This document shows positions 53,433 through 61,704 of a stretch of DNA of 64,000 nucleotides, piece after piece; position 1 is the stretch's first letter, and each line of letters begins with the position of its first letter. The position numbers and the translations under genes were made by a program. The DNA lies in NCBI RefSeq assembly GCF_029269835.1, contig NZ_JARJBB010000009.1, positions 62,001-126,000 of the forward strand, written 5' to 3'. The stretch comes from Streptomyces tropicalis (GTDB taxonomy: Bacteria > Actinomycetota > Actinomycetes > Streptomycetales > Streptomycetaceae). Below the pieces are notes generated by a model. It did not search any database. It saw nothing but the letters and a program-made list of their open reading frames with translations, and was not told the origin of the DNA.

Positions 53433-54362
53433 TCATCCGGCCCCCAGCGGCGGGGCCGGCCGGCCGCCCGCGTCCAGGTACGCCTGCGGAGGCTTCAGCC
53501 GCTGCCCCGGGAAGCCGCCCTTCTCGTACTTGAGCAGCTTCCTCGCCTTCTCCGGATCGGTCTCGCCCTCGCCGTACGCCGGGCAGAGCGGGGCGATCGG
53601 GCAGGCGCCGCAGGCGGGTTTGCGGGCGTGGCAGATGCGGCGGCCGTGGAAGATCACGTGATGCGAGAGCATCGTCCACTCGCTGCGCGGGAAGAGTGCG
53701 CCGACGGCGGCCTCGATCTTGTCGGCGTCGGTCTCGTCGGTCCACTGCCAGCGGCGCACCAGCCGCTGGAAGTGGGTGTCGGCGGTGATGCCGGGCCGCC
53801 CGAAGGCGTTGCCCAGGACCACGAATGCGGTCTTGCGGCCGACCCCGGGAAGCTTCACGAGGTCCTCGAGCCGCCCGGGGACCTGCCCGTCGAACTCCTC
53901 CACCAGGGCCTTGGACAGGCCCATGACCGACTTGGTCTTCGCCCGGAAGAACCCGGTGGGGCGGAGGATCTCCTCGACCTCCTCCGGATCGGCGGCGGCG
54001 AGGTCCTCGGGGGCCGGGTAGCGGGCGAACAGCGCGGGCGTGGTCTGGTTCACCCGCAGGTCCGTGGTCTGAGCGGAGAGCACCGTGGCGACGAGTAGCT
54101 GGAAGGGGTTCTCGAAGTCCAGCTCGGGGTGGGCGTACGGATAGACCTCGGCGAGCTCGCGGTTGATGCGGCGGGCGCGGCGGACCAGGGCGGTGCGCGA
54201 CTCCGGCGCCTTGGCCTTCTTCGCCGGCGCGGCCTTCTTCACCGCGGCGGCCTTCTTCACCGGGGCCGACTTCCGGGCGGGCGCCTTGTGAACCTTTTTC
54301 AGCGCATTCGTTCCATCGTCGGGCGCTTGTTCGCCCACGGCGGAATTCTGACGTACAACCAC
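53433..54362 (-). CDS. nth: endonuclease III with Lys/Ala-rich N-terminal extension
   Basis: This is a 309-residue DNA glycosylase/AP lyase. The helix-hairpin-helix has LPGVGRKTA with catalytic Lys (near 175), Asp in TADTHFQR (near 193), and the 4Fe-4S cluster C-x6-C-x2-C-x5-C (CHARKPACGACPIAPLC, near 241-257). It removes oxidised pyrimidines. About 55 extra N-terminal residues contain PVKKAAAVKKAAPAKK, resembling the TopA tail. GTG 54362 is preceded by AGGGGG. Confidence 0.94.
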   Translation of the reverse strand: MVVRQNSAVGEQAPDDGTNALKKVHKAPARKSAPVKKAAAVKKAAPAKKAKAPESRTALVRRARRINRELAEVYPYAHPELDFENPFQLLVATVLSAQTTDLRVNQTTPALFARYPAPEDLAAADPEEVEEILRPTGFFRAKTKSVMGLSKALVEEFDGQVPGRLEDLVKLPGVGRKTAFVVLGNAFGRPGITADTHFQRLVRRWQWTDETDADKIEAAVGALFPRSEWTMLSHHVIFHGRRICHARKPACGACPIAPLCPAYGEGETDPEKARKLLKYEKGGFPGQRLKPPQAYLDAGGRPAPPLGAG

Positions 54363-54509
54363 CCGCGCAGCCCCCTAGGCCTGTGCTCTCACCGGCATTT
54401 TGGACACCCGGCCAGCCTAAAGCCCGGCACCGACATCCGCCCCGGACCCCTGGGATCGGTCCCCGATTGGACCCCTGCCGCTTACCTCGGGACACCTGTG
54501 CGGCATCCT

Positions 54510-54523
54510 TGTGACAGATCACA
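54510..54523 (+). promoter_or_regulatory. TGTGA-N4-TCACA palindrome upstream of crp
   Basis: The arms match the Crp consensus half-sites, but the spacer is four bases rather than six. It lies 90 bases before the crp start, so could be an autoregulatory site or a site for another Crp/Fnr protein. Confidence 0.5.
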
Positions 54524-54613
54524 CTGTTTGGATCGTCCGGCAAAATGGGGAACACGGTCCCCTGGCACACCGGGGAGCAAGATCCCCTGAGCAGGTCGAC
54601 AAGGAGAGAACTC

Positions 54614-55288
54614 GTGGACGACGTTCTGCGGCGCAATCCGCTCTTCGCGGCGCTCGACGACGAGCAGGCCGCGGAGCTCCGCGCCTCCATGACGGAGGTG
54701 ACGCTCGCGCGCGGCGACTCGCTGTTCCACGAGGGCGACCCGGGCGACCGGCTCTACGTGGTCACCGAAGGCAAGGTCAAGCTGCACCGCACGTCGCCCG
54801 ACGGACGCGAGAACATGCTGGCCGTGGTCGGCCCCGGCGAGCTGATCGGCGAGCTGTCGCTGTTCGACCCGGGCCCGCGCACCGCGACGGCGACCGCGCT
54901 GACCGAGGTCAAGCTGCTCGCCCTCGGCCACGGCGACCTCCAGCCCTGGCTGAACGTGCGCCCCGAGGTCGCCGGCGCCCTGCTGCGCGCCGTCGCCCGC
55001 CGCCTGCGCAAGACCAACGACCAGATGTCCGACCTGGTCTTCTCCGACGTGCCGGGCCGTGTCGCCCGCGCCCTGCTGGACCTGTCCCGCCGCTTCGGCG
55101 TGCAGTCCGAGGAGGGCATCCACGTCGTCCACGACCTGACGCAGGAGGAGCTGGCCCAGCTGGTCGGCGCGTCCCGCGAGACCGTGAACAAGGCGCTGGC
55201 CGACTTCGCCGGCCGCGGCTGGCTCCGGCTGGAGGCCCGCGCGGTCATCCTGCTGGACGTCGAGCGGCTCGCCAAGCGCTCCCGCTGA
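54614..55288 (+). CDS. crp: cAMP receptor protein Crp
   Basis: This is a 224-residue regulator: cyclic-nucleotide-binding domain (FHEGDPGDRLYVVTEG, GELIGELSLF, PRTATATA) and a C-terminal winged helix with LTQEELAQLVGASRETVNKA (near residues 174-195). Streptomyces Crp controls germination and secondary metabolism. GTG 54614 follows AAGGAGAGAA. A bidirectional hairpin follows the gene. Confidence 0.96.
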   Translation: MDDVLRRNPLFAALDDEQAAELRASMTEVTLARGDSLFHEGDPGDRLYVVTEGKVKLHRTSPDGRENMLAVVGPGELIGELSLFDPGPRTATATALTEVKLLALGHGDLQPWLNVRPEVAGALLRAVARRLRKTNDQMSDLVFSDVPGRVARALLDLSRRFGVQSEEGIHVVHDLTQEELAQLVGASRETVNKALADFAGRGWLRLEARAVILLDVERLAKRSR

Positions 55289-55420
55289 CCCCGGCCGCGC
55301 GCCGGGCACGCACCCGCGCCGGGCACGCACCGGACACCCACGCGCGCACGGCGGGTGGGTCCGGCGCGTGCCGCGCGAGGACGGCGCGTCCCGCACGCAC
55401 GACGGGTACAGCGCGCACGA

Positions 55421-55455
55421 CGAGAGGGCCGCGCCCGGGAGGCGGGGCCCTCTCG
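55421..55455. terminator. bidirectional terminator between crp and MBL hydrolase
   Basis: A 10-bp stem (55421-55430 with 55446-55455) between two convergent genes. Confidence 0.7.
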
Positions 55456-55465
55456 CGTGTTCCCG

Positions 55466-56296
55466 TCAGATGAGTCCGTGCTCGTTCAGGTAGTCCAGCT
55501 GGGCCCGGACCGACAGTTCCGCGGCCGGCCAGAGCGAGCGGTCGACGTCGGCGTACACGTGGGCCACGATGTCGGCCGCGGAGCGGTGGCCGTCCTCGAC
55601 CGCCGTCTCGATCTGGGCGAGCCGGTGGGCGCGGTGGGCGAGGTAGAACTCGACCGCTCCCTGCGCGTCCTCCAGGACCGGCCCGTGCCCGGGGAGGACG
55701 GTGTGCACGCCGTCGTCGACCGTGAGGGACCGCAGGCGGCGCAGCGAGTCCAGGTAGTCGCCCAGGCGGCCGTCGGGGTGCGCCACGACGGTCGTGCCGC
55801 GGCCGAGGACGGTGTCCCCGGTCAGCACGGCCCGGTCGGCCGGCAGGTGGAAGCTGAGCGAGTCCGCGGTGTGCCCGGGGGTCGGCACCACCACCATCTC
55901 CAGACCGCCCACCCGGACCACGTCCCCGGCGCCCAGGCCCTCGTCGCCCAGCCGCAGCGCCGGGTCCAGGGACCGCACCTTGGCGCCGGTCAGCGCGCTG
56001 AAGCGGGCCGCGCCGTCCGCGTGGTCGGGGTGCCCGTGGGTGAGCAGCGTGAGGGCTATCCGCTTGCCGGCCCGCTCCGCGGTGTCGACGACCGCGCGCA
56101 GGTGGCCCTCGTCCTGCGGGCCCGGGTCGACGACCACGGCCAGGTCGGAGCCCGGTTCCGAGACGATCCAGGTGTTGGTGCCGTCCAGGGTCATGGCGGA
56201 CGCGTTGGGCGCGAGGACGTTGACCGCCCGCGCGGTGGCGGGGCCGGTGAGGACGCCGCCCCGGGGCCGGCCGGGGAGTGCGGCTGCGTCCGTCAT
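55466..56296 (-). CDS. metallo-beta-lactamase-fold hydrolase (LACTB2-like)
   Basis: This is a 276-residue protein with the metal-binding motif THGHPDHADG (near residue 88), a downstream His in PTPGHTADS and Asp in LTGDTVLG, and LPGHGP. These are the zinc ligands of the MBL fold. LACTB2-type enzymes act on RNA or thioesters; substrate unknown here. ATG 56296 has AGGAAGG upstream. It ends 52 bases after the next gene on the same strand. Confidence 0.88.
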   Translation of the reverse strand: MTDAAALPGRPRGGVLTGPATARAVNVLAPNASAMTLDGTNTWIVSEPGSDLAVVVDPGPQDEGHLRAVVDTAERAGKRIALTLLTHGHPDHADGAARFSALTGAKVRSLDPALRLGDEGLGAGDVVRVGGLEMVVVPTPGHTADSLSFHLPADRAVLTGDTVLGRGTTVVAHPDGRLGDYLDSLRRLRSLTVDDGVHTVLPGHGPVLEDAQGAVEFYLAHRAHRLAQIETAVEDGHRSAADIVAHVYADVDRSLWPAAELSVRAQLDYLNEHGLI

Positions 56297-56348
56297 GCGA
56301 GGGGACCTTCCTGGGCGTGGGCGTCGCTGGTGCGGGGGCCGGTCCCGG

Positions 56349-57218
56349 TCACGCGGGGGCCGGGCCGGCGGGGACGTGCCTGGTGAACTCGTCGTGGCCC
56401 GGCCAGGACAGGACGATCTCCCCGTCGACGAGGCGGGCCTCGGCGAGGACGGGGGTCAGGTCGCGGGACGGCGCCGCCGCGAGCGCCTCGGAGGCGGTGG
56501 GGTACGGGGTGAGCCGGCGCAGGGTGGCGATGGTCGGCGGCATCATCAGCAGCTCACCCCGGTCGTACGACGCCGCGGCCTCCCCGGGCCGGATCCACAC
56601 CGTGCGGTCGGCCTCCGTGGAGGCGTTCCGGGTGCGCTGCCCGGCGGGCAGGGCGGCCACGAAGAACCAGGTGTCGTAGCGGCGGGACTCGAACTCGGGG
56701 GTGATCCAGCGGGCCCAGGCGCCCAGCAGGTCCGAGCGCAGGACCAGGCCGCGGCGGTCGAGGAACTCGGCGAAGGACAGCTCACGGGCGACGAGGGCGG
56801 CCCGGTCGGCCTCCCAGTCCGCGCCCGTGGTGTCACCGGCCACGGAGTCGGCGGTCGGTCCGGCGAGCAGGACGCCCGCCTCCTCGTAGGTCTCCCGGAC
56901 GGCCGCGCAGACGATCGCCTGGGCCGCGGTGTCGTCCACGCCGAGCCGGTCCGCCCACCACGCGCGCGTGGGGCCCGCCCAGCGGACCTGGAGGTCGTCG
57001 TCCCGGGGGTCCACACCGCCGCCCGGATAGGCGTACGCGCCCCCGGCGAAGGCCATGGAGGCGCGGCGGCGCAGCATGTGGACGACGGGCCCGCCGTCGG
57101 TGTCCTTCAGGAGCATCACCGTGGCCGCGCGCTTCGGGGCGACCGGTGTCAGGGTGCCGTCCGTGAGCGCGCGGATGCGTTCCGGCCACTCCTGCGGAAA
57201 CCACTGCCCATTCGCCAT
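56349..57218 (-). CDS. Nudix hydrolase, NUDT19-like
   Basis: This is a 289-residue Nudix protein with AYPGGGVDPRDD and RETYEEAGVLL (near residues 75-115); the two halves of the box are separated by a longer insertion typical of NUDT19-like proteins. ATG 57218 has TAGCCT six bases upstream, suggesting a leaderless mRNA. Likely cleaves a nucleoside diphosphate-linked or CoA-linked substrate. Confidence 0.85.
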   Translation of the reverse strand: MANGQWFPQEWPERIRALTDGTLTPVAPKRAATVMLLKDTDGGPVVHMLRRRASMAFAGGAYAYPGGGVDPRDDDLQVRWAGPTRAWWADRLGVDDTAAQAIVCAAVRETYEEAGVLLAGPTADSVAGDTTGADWEADRAALVARELSFAEFLDRRGLVLRSDLLGAWARWITPEFESRRYDTWFFVAALPAGQRTRNASTEADRTVWIRPGEAAASYDRGELLMMPPTIATLRRLTPYPTASEALAAAPSRDLTPVLAEARLVDGEIVLSWPGHDEFTRHVPAGPAPA

Positions 57219-57224
57219 GGGCGG

Positions 57225-57230
57225 AGGCTA
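57225..57230 (-). promoter_or_regulatory. candidate leaderless -10 element of the NUDT19-like gene
   Basis: TAGCCT on the minus strand ends six bases before ATG 57218. Confidence 0.5.
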
Positions 57231-57320
57231 TCCCGTGGTGGGCGAATGTTCGAGAGCAGCCGGGGCCGATGGCACCGGCGCCGGTGGGGCGGGCCGGCCC
57301 GCGGCCCGCCCCGCGGACCG

Positions 57321-57785
57321 CTACGGCGCGAGCTCGACCTGGATCTCGACCTCGACCGGTGCGTCCAGCGGCAGCACCGCCACGCCGACGGCGCTGCGGG
57401 CGTGCACGCCCTTCTCGCCCAGCACCTCGCCGAGCAGCTCGCTGGCGCCGTTGACGACGCCGGGCTGCCCGGTGAAGTCGGCGGCCGAGGCGACGAAGCC
57501 CACGACCTTCACCACGCGTGCGATGCGGTCCAGGTCGCCGGCGACGGACTTGACGGCCGCCAGCGCGTTCAGCGCGCAGGTGCGGGCCAGCTCCTTGGCC
57601 TCCTCCGCGGTGACCTCCAGGCCCACCTTGCCGGTGACCGGCAGCTTGCCCTCCACCATCGGCAGCTGGCCCGCGGTGTAGACGTAGGGGCCGGACTGCA
57701 CGGCCGGCTGGTACGCGGCCAGCGGGGGCACGACCTCCGGCAGGGTCAGGCCCAGCTCGGCCAGCTTCGCCTCGACCGCGCTCAT
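57321..57785 (-). CDS. RidA family protein
   Basis: This is a 154-residue protein of the RidA/YjgF family (reactive enamine/imine deaminase type), with GPYVYTAGQLPMVEGKLP and the C-terminal VEIQVELAP. The active-site Arg of canonical RidA is not in its usual place, so it may belong to a divergent subgroup. ATG 57785 overlaps the stop of the DUF4177 gene (ATGA), so the two are coupled. Confidence 0.85.
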   Translation of the reverse strand: MSAVEAKLAELGLTLPEVVPPLAAYQPAVQSGPYVYTAGQLPMVEGKLPVTGKVGLEVTAEEAKELARTCALNALAAVKSVAGDLDRIARVVKVVGFVASAADFTGQPGVVNGASELLGEVLGEKGVHARSAVGVAVLPLDAPVEVEIQVELAP

Positions 57786-57940
57786 GCCTGCTTCTCCCGC
57801 TTCAGGTAGGCCACCAGCTGCTCCGGGTTCGGTCCGGGCACGACCTGGACGAGCTCCCAGCCGTCCTCGCCCCAGGTGTCCAGAATCTGCTTCGTGGCAT
57901 GGACGAGCAGCGGCACGGTTGAGTATTCCCACTTGGTCAT
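57782..57940 (-). CDS. DUF4177 small protein
   Basis: This is a 52-residue protein containing TKWEYSTVPLL and LDTWGEDGWELVQV, the DUF4177 signature. Function unknown; it is conserved upstream of RidA in Streptomyces. ATG 57940 has TACAGT seven bases upstream (leaderless) and diverges from the ArsA-like gene. Confidence 0.85.
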   Translation of the reverse strand: MTKWEYSTVPLLVHATKQILDTWGEDGWELVQVVPGPNPEQLVAYLKREKQA

Positions 57941-57947
57941 GTGGCCG

Positions 57948-57953
57948 ACTGTA
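57948..57953 (-). promoter_or_regulatory. candidate leaderless -10 element of the DUF4177 gene
   Basis: TACAGT on the minus strand ends seven bases before ATG 57940. Confidence 0.5.
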
Positions 57954-57999
57954 TCCGCTGTTGTCCACAGCCTCCCGCGTAGCCCGGGCGCGGACTGGT

Positions 58000-58005
58000 T
58001 AGGCT
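58000..58005 (+). promoter_or_regulatory. candidate leaderless -10 element of the ArsA-like operon
   Basis: TAGGCT ends seven bases before GTG 58013. Confidence 0.55.
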
Positions 58006-58012
58006 CGAATAC

Positions 58013-58990
58013 GTGAGCAGGTTCCAGGTCGTCAGCGGCAAGGGCGGGACCGGAAAGACCACGGTCGCCGCCGCCCTCGCGCTGGCCCTCGCCACCGAAG
58101 GGAAGCGGACGCTTCTCGTCGAGGTGGAGGGCCGGCAGGGCATCGCACAGCTTTTCGAGACGGAGGCACTGCCCTACGAGGAGCGGAAGATCGCCGTCGC
58201 TCCCGGGGGCGGCGAGGTGTACGCACTCGCCATAGACCCCGAACAGGCACTGCTGGACTACCTCCAGATGTTCTACAAACTGGGTGGTGCCGGCCGGGCC
58301 CTCAAGAAACTCGGGGCGATCGACTTCGCCACCACCATCGCGCCGGGCCTGCGGGACGTCCTGCTGACCGGCAAGGCATGCGAGGCGGTCCGGCGCAAGG
58401 ACCGCGGCGGGGGCTTCGCCTACGACTACGTCGTCATGGACGCCCCGCCCACGGGCCGCATCACCCGCTTCCTCAACGTCAACGACGAGGTGGCCGGCCT
58501 CGCCAAGATCGGCCCGATACACAATCAGGCGCAGGCCGTGATGCGGGTGCTGAAGTCCGCCGAGACGGCGGTGCACCTGGTGACGCTGCTGGAGGAGATG
58601 CCGGTGCAGGAGACCGTCGACGGCATCTCCGAGCTGCACGCCGCCCGGCTCCCTGTGGGCCGCGTCATCGTGAACATGGTCCGCCCGCAACTGCTGGACG
58701 GCACCGACCTGGACCTCGTGCGCTCCGTGCCGCGCACCGAGCTGGCCCGGTCGCTGTCCGCGGCGGGCCTCGGCGGCGCCCGGCGCGGCGGAAACGCCGA
58801 GCGCCTGGTGGACCCGCTGCTGGGGCAGGCCGAGGAGTACGCCGAGCGGTACCTGCTGGAGCAGGAGCAGCGGTCCGTCCTCGGCGAGCTCGGGCTGCCG
58901 CTGCACGAACTGCCCCTGCTCGCCGAGGGCATGGACCTGGCAGGCCTGTACGAACTGGCGACCGAGCTGTGGAAGCAGGGGATGTCATGA
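58013..58990 (+). CDS. ArsA-like ATPase 1
   Basis: This is a 325-residue ArsA/GET3-family ATPase with P-loop SGKGGTGKTT at residues 8-17, VVMDAPPTG as the Walker B/switch region and VEVEGRQGIAQLF as switch I. It has no arsenite-binding Cys cluster and no arsenite genes nearby. In actinobacteria such paired ATPases precede wblA; the function is unknown, possibly protein targeting. It is coupled to the next gene by ATGA. Confidence 0.88.
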   Translation: MSRFQVVSGKGGTGKTTVAAALALALATEGKRTLLVEVEGRQGIAQLFETEALPYEERKIAVAPGGGEVYALAIDPEQALLDYLQMFYKLGGAGRALKKLGAIDFATTIAPGLRDVLLTGKACEAVRRKDRGGGFAYDYVVMDAPPTGRITRFLNVNDEVAGLAKIGPIHNQAQAVMRVLKSAETAVHLVTLLEEMPVQETVDGISELHAARLPVGRVIVNMVRPQLLDGTDLDLVRSVPRTELARSLSAAGLGGARRGGNAERLVDPLLGQAEEYAERYLLEQEQRSVLGELGLPLHELPLLAEGMDLAGLYELATELWKQGMS

Positions 58991-60456
58991 GCCCGGACCC
59001 GGCCCACGCGCAGAAGCCGCCCCACGCGGGCGGCCCCGCGCCCGACGCGGCCCGCCGGCTGCCCCCGGCGAAGCTGCTCGACGTCGATCCGCTGCTCGAC
59101 GATCCCGCCACCCGGATCGTGGTCTGCTGCGGCTCGGGCGGGGTGGGCAAGACGACCACCGCGGCGGCGCTCGGCCTGCGGGCCGCCGAGCGCGGGCGCA
59201 AGGTGGTGGTCCTGACCATCGACCCCGCCCGCCGGCTCGCCCAGTCCATGGGCATCGACTCGCTGGACAACGTCCCGCGCCGGGTGAAGGGCACGGAGGG
59301 CGACGGCGAGCTGCACGCCATGATGCTCGACATGAAGCGCACCTTCGACGAGGTCGTGGAGGCGCACGCGGACTCGGACCGGGCCGCCTCGATCCTGGCC
59401 AACCCCTTCTACCAGTCGCTCTCTGCGGGCTTCGCGGGCACGCAGGAGTACATGGCGATGGAGAAACTCGGCCAGTTGCGGGCCAGGGACGAGTGGGACC
59501 TGATCGTCGTCGACACCCCGCCGTCGCGCTCCGCGCTCGACTTCCTGGACGCGCCGAAGCGGCTCGGCTCGTTCCTCGACGGCCGGCTCATCCGGTTGCT
59601 GACGGCCCCCGCGAAGCTGGGCGGCCGCGCGGGGATGAAGTTCCTCAACGTGGGGATGTCGATGATGACCGGCACCCTCGGCAAGCTGCTGGGCGGTCAG
59701 CTGCTGAAGGACGTGCAGACCTTCGTCGCCGCGATGGACACCACCTTCGGCGGTTTCCGGACCCGCGCGGACGCCACGTACAAGCTGCTCCAGGCGCCCG
59801 GCACGGCGTTCCTGGTGGTGGCGGCCCCGGAGCGGGACGCACTGCGCGAGGCCGCGTACTTCGTGGAGCGGCTGGCGGCCGAGAGGATGCCGCTGGCGGG
59901 CCTGGTGCTCAACCGGGTGCACGGCAGCGGCGCCGGGCACCTGTCGGCGGAGCGCGCGGTCACCGCCGCGGAAAATCTTGAGGACCCCCGCATTGTGGAT
60001 CAGGGGGACGGGAAAGCTGGACTTCGTAACTCTCCCGATCTGCACGGAAGTTCAGACGATCCCGGTTCCGGCGCTTCCGACGCCCCCGGCACTCCCGGCA
60101 CGGACTCCCCCGTGGAAGGCTCCCCCGCCGACACGGAGCGCGCCGATGCGGAGCCCGCGGGCACGGAGGGCTCCCGGCCGGAGGAATCGTCCCCGAAGGA
60201 CGCGGGCGCGCACTCCGCGGACCAGGAGCGGTCCGTGGAGCAGCTCACGGCGGGCCTGCTGCGTCTGCACGCGGAGCGCATGCAGCTCCTGTCGCGCGAG
60301 CAGCACACACGGGACCGTTTCACCGCGCTGCACCCCGAGGTCGCGGTGGTCGAGGTGGCCGCACTGCCCGGCGACGTGCACGACCTCACGGGCCTGCGGG
60401 ACATCGGAGTCCGGCTCGCGGACCACCGGCGGGAACTGCCGGAGGCCACTGCCTGA
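58987..60456 (+). CDS. ArsA-like ATPase 2 with disordered insertion
   Basis: This is a 489-residue ArsA/GET3-family ATPase. P-loop CGSGGVGKTTT is near residue 50 and VVDTPPSRSALDF is the switch region. Between about residues 338 and 418 an acidic Ser/Pro/Glu-rich segment is inserted before the last helical part (ERSVEQLTAGLLRLHAERM). ATG 58987 overlaps the stop of the partner gene, so the two probably form a heterodimer. Confidence 0.88.
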   Translation: MSPDPAHAQKPPHAGGPAPDAARRLPPAKLLDVDPLLDDPATRIVVCCGSGGVGKTTTAAALGLRAAERGRKVVVLTIDPARRLAQSMGIDSLDNVPRRVKGTEGDGELHAMMLDMKRTFDEVVEAHADSDRAASILANPFYQSLSAGFAGTQEYMAMEKLGQLRARDEWDLIVVDTPPSRSALDFLDAPKRLGSFLDGRLIRLLTAPAKLGGRAGMKFLNVGMSMMTGTLGKLLGGQLLKDVQTFVAAMDTTFGGFRTRADATYKLLQAPGTAFLVVAAPERDALREAAYFVERLAAERMPLAGLVLNRVHGSGAGHLSAERAVTAAENLEDPRIVDQGDGKAGLRNSPDLHGSSDDPGSGASDAPGTPGTDSPVEGSPADTERADAEPAGTEGSRPEESSPKDAGAHSADQERSVEQLTAGLLRLHAERMQLLSREQHTRDRFTALHPEVAVVEVAALPGDVHDLTGLRDIGVRLADHRRELPEATA

Positions 60457-60679
60457 CCTCCGGTGCGACGTCCCGCGGACCACTGCGGCACCACGTCACC
60501 GCGCCCGGCTTCCGGGGCCACTCCACCTGCCCCCGGACCGGCGTCGACGTCGTACGGCTGCGGCGGTCCGCATCCCCGCGGCGGCATCCGGTCCCTCAGG
60601 CGCCCGGGACCCCGCGTACCGCCCTGTGATGCGGCGCACTGCCCGAGGGGGTGCCCTCAGGCGGCCGACGGTGACGGCC

Positions 60680-61018
60680 TCAGCCCACCGCCGCGTAGTT
60701 CTCGTAGACCGCGTCGTCGTCGAGGGGCACGAGACCGGCCCCGCGCTCGTACTCCAGCCGAGCGGTCTCCAGCAGCCGGCGCCACGAGGTGACGGTCGGC
60801 CTGCGGCGCAGCAGTGCGCGGCGCTCCCGTTCGGTCATGCCTCCCCACACGCCGAACTCGACGCGGTTGTCGAGCGCGTCGGCAAGGCATTCGGTGCGTA
60901 CCGGACATCCGGTGCACACCGCCTTGGCCCTGTTCTGCGCTGCTCCCTGAACGAACAGTTCATCCGGATCGGTAGTGCGGCAGGCCGCCTGCGCACTCCA
61001 GTCGGTTACCCAGCCCAT
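60680..61018 (-). CDS. wblA: WhiB-like regulator WblA
   Basis: This is a 112-residue WhiB-family iron-sulfur transcription factor. Cluster Cys residues are 13, 35, 38 and 44 (C-x21-C-x2-C-x5-C) and GVWGG is the hallmark turn. Sequence and position identify WblA, a regulator of antibiotic production and development. I chose ATG 61018 with AGAGGAC nine bases upstream; ATG 61075 in the same frame would add 19 residues but has a weak ribosome-binding site. Confidence 0.95.
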   Translation of the reverse strand: MGWVTDWSAQAACRTTDPDELFVQGAAQNRAKAVCTGCPVRTECLADALDNRVEFGVWGGMTERERRALLRRRPTVTSWRRLLETARLEYERGAGLVPLDDDAVYENYAAVG

Positions 61019-61704
61019 ACCGGCGCCGTCCTCTCCCGAATCGAGGCTCCCCCACGGCGGCAGCGGCATATTCACCGCCGCCAGTTGAGGACGTTACGGA
61101 AGGCGGGCACAGCGCAACACCCCCTTCGGGCCCAATCTTGAATGGCCCGAACGGACTATGGGTAAGCGGCAGATCACCCGGGGGAGTGAGCTGGCGACAT
61201 GCGCGGCATTCCCGGCACATGGGGACGGTTCAGGTGCGTCACAACGGACACCAGGATGCACACAAGGCCAATTCGGGCACGTGCTCAACACGCCCTCGGC
61301 GCGCTCCTTCACGCGCCGCCGGGCCGCCCCGCCGCCTCCCGCGCACCGCCGGCCGGATGCCCTGCGGGCACCGTCGACGCGTACCGCCGAAGAAAATCGC
61401 GAGGATCCGGAACGTTTCGGGGTCGCCGGACGTATTGATACGTGGCCGCTCTGCTGTGACAGTTGAGAGCAGCTTAGGCCAACGCCTGCCCGTGTGTCCG
61501 GCGAATGGGAAGGTAGGCATCCCGTGATGCCGTGCGCCGGCGGCGCGGCCCGGCTCCACCGGCCGTCCGGCAGGCACCGGCCGCGGACCGCCGTGGGCCC
61601 GTTCCCGCGCTCCACCTGCGCCGGAGGTCACGGTCCGGTACGTGAAAGCTGCGTGGGCCCCGTGCTCCTGCAGAACGCCGAGGACGGGGGATTAGGCTGC
61701 CTCC
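61019..61704. other. long intergenic region between wblA and PBP gene
   Basis: No gene is supported over nearly 690 bases. wblA and the PBP gene diverge from it. Bases 61130-61180 are relatively AT-rich and contain CATAGT on the minus strand, possibly a wblA -10 that would give a leader of over 100 bases. TAGGCT at 61693-61698 serves the PBP gene. Confidence 0.6.
61693..61698 (+). promoter_or_regulatory. candidate leaderless -10 element of the PBP gene
   Basis: TAGGCT ends six bases before ATG 61705. Confidence 0.55.

Noticed and set aside
58013..60456. Arsenite resistance (arsA) genes
   Set aside because: The P-loop family matches, but there is no arsenite-binding Cys cluster and no arsB, arsD or arsR nearby.
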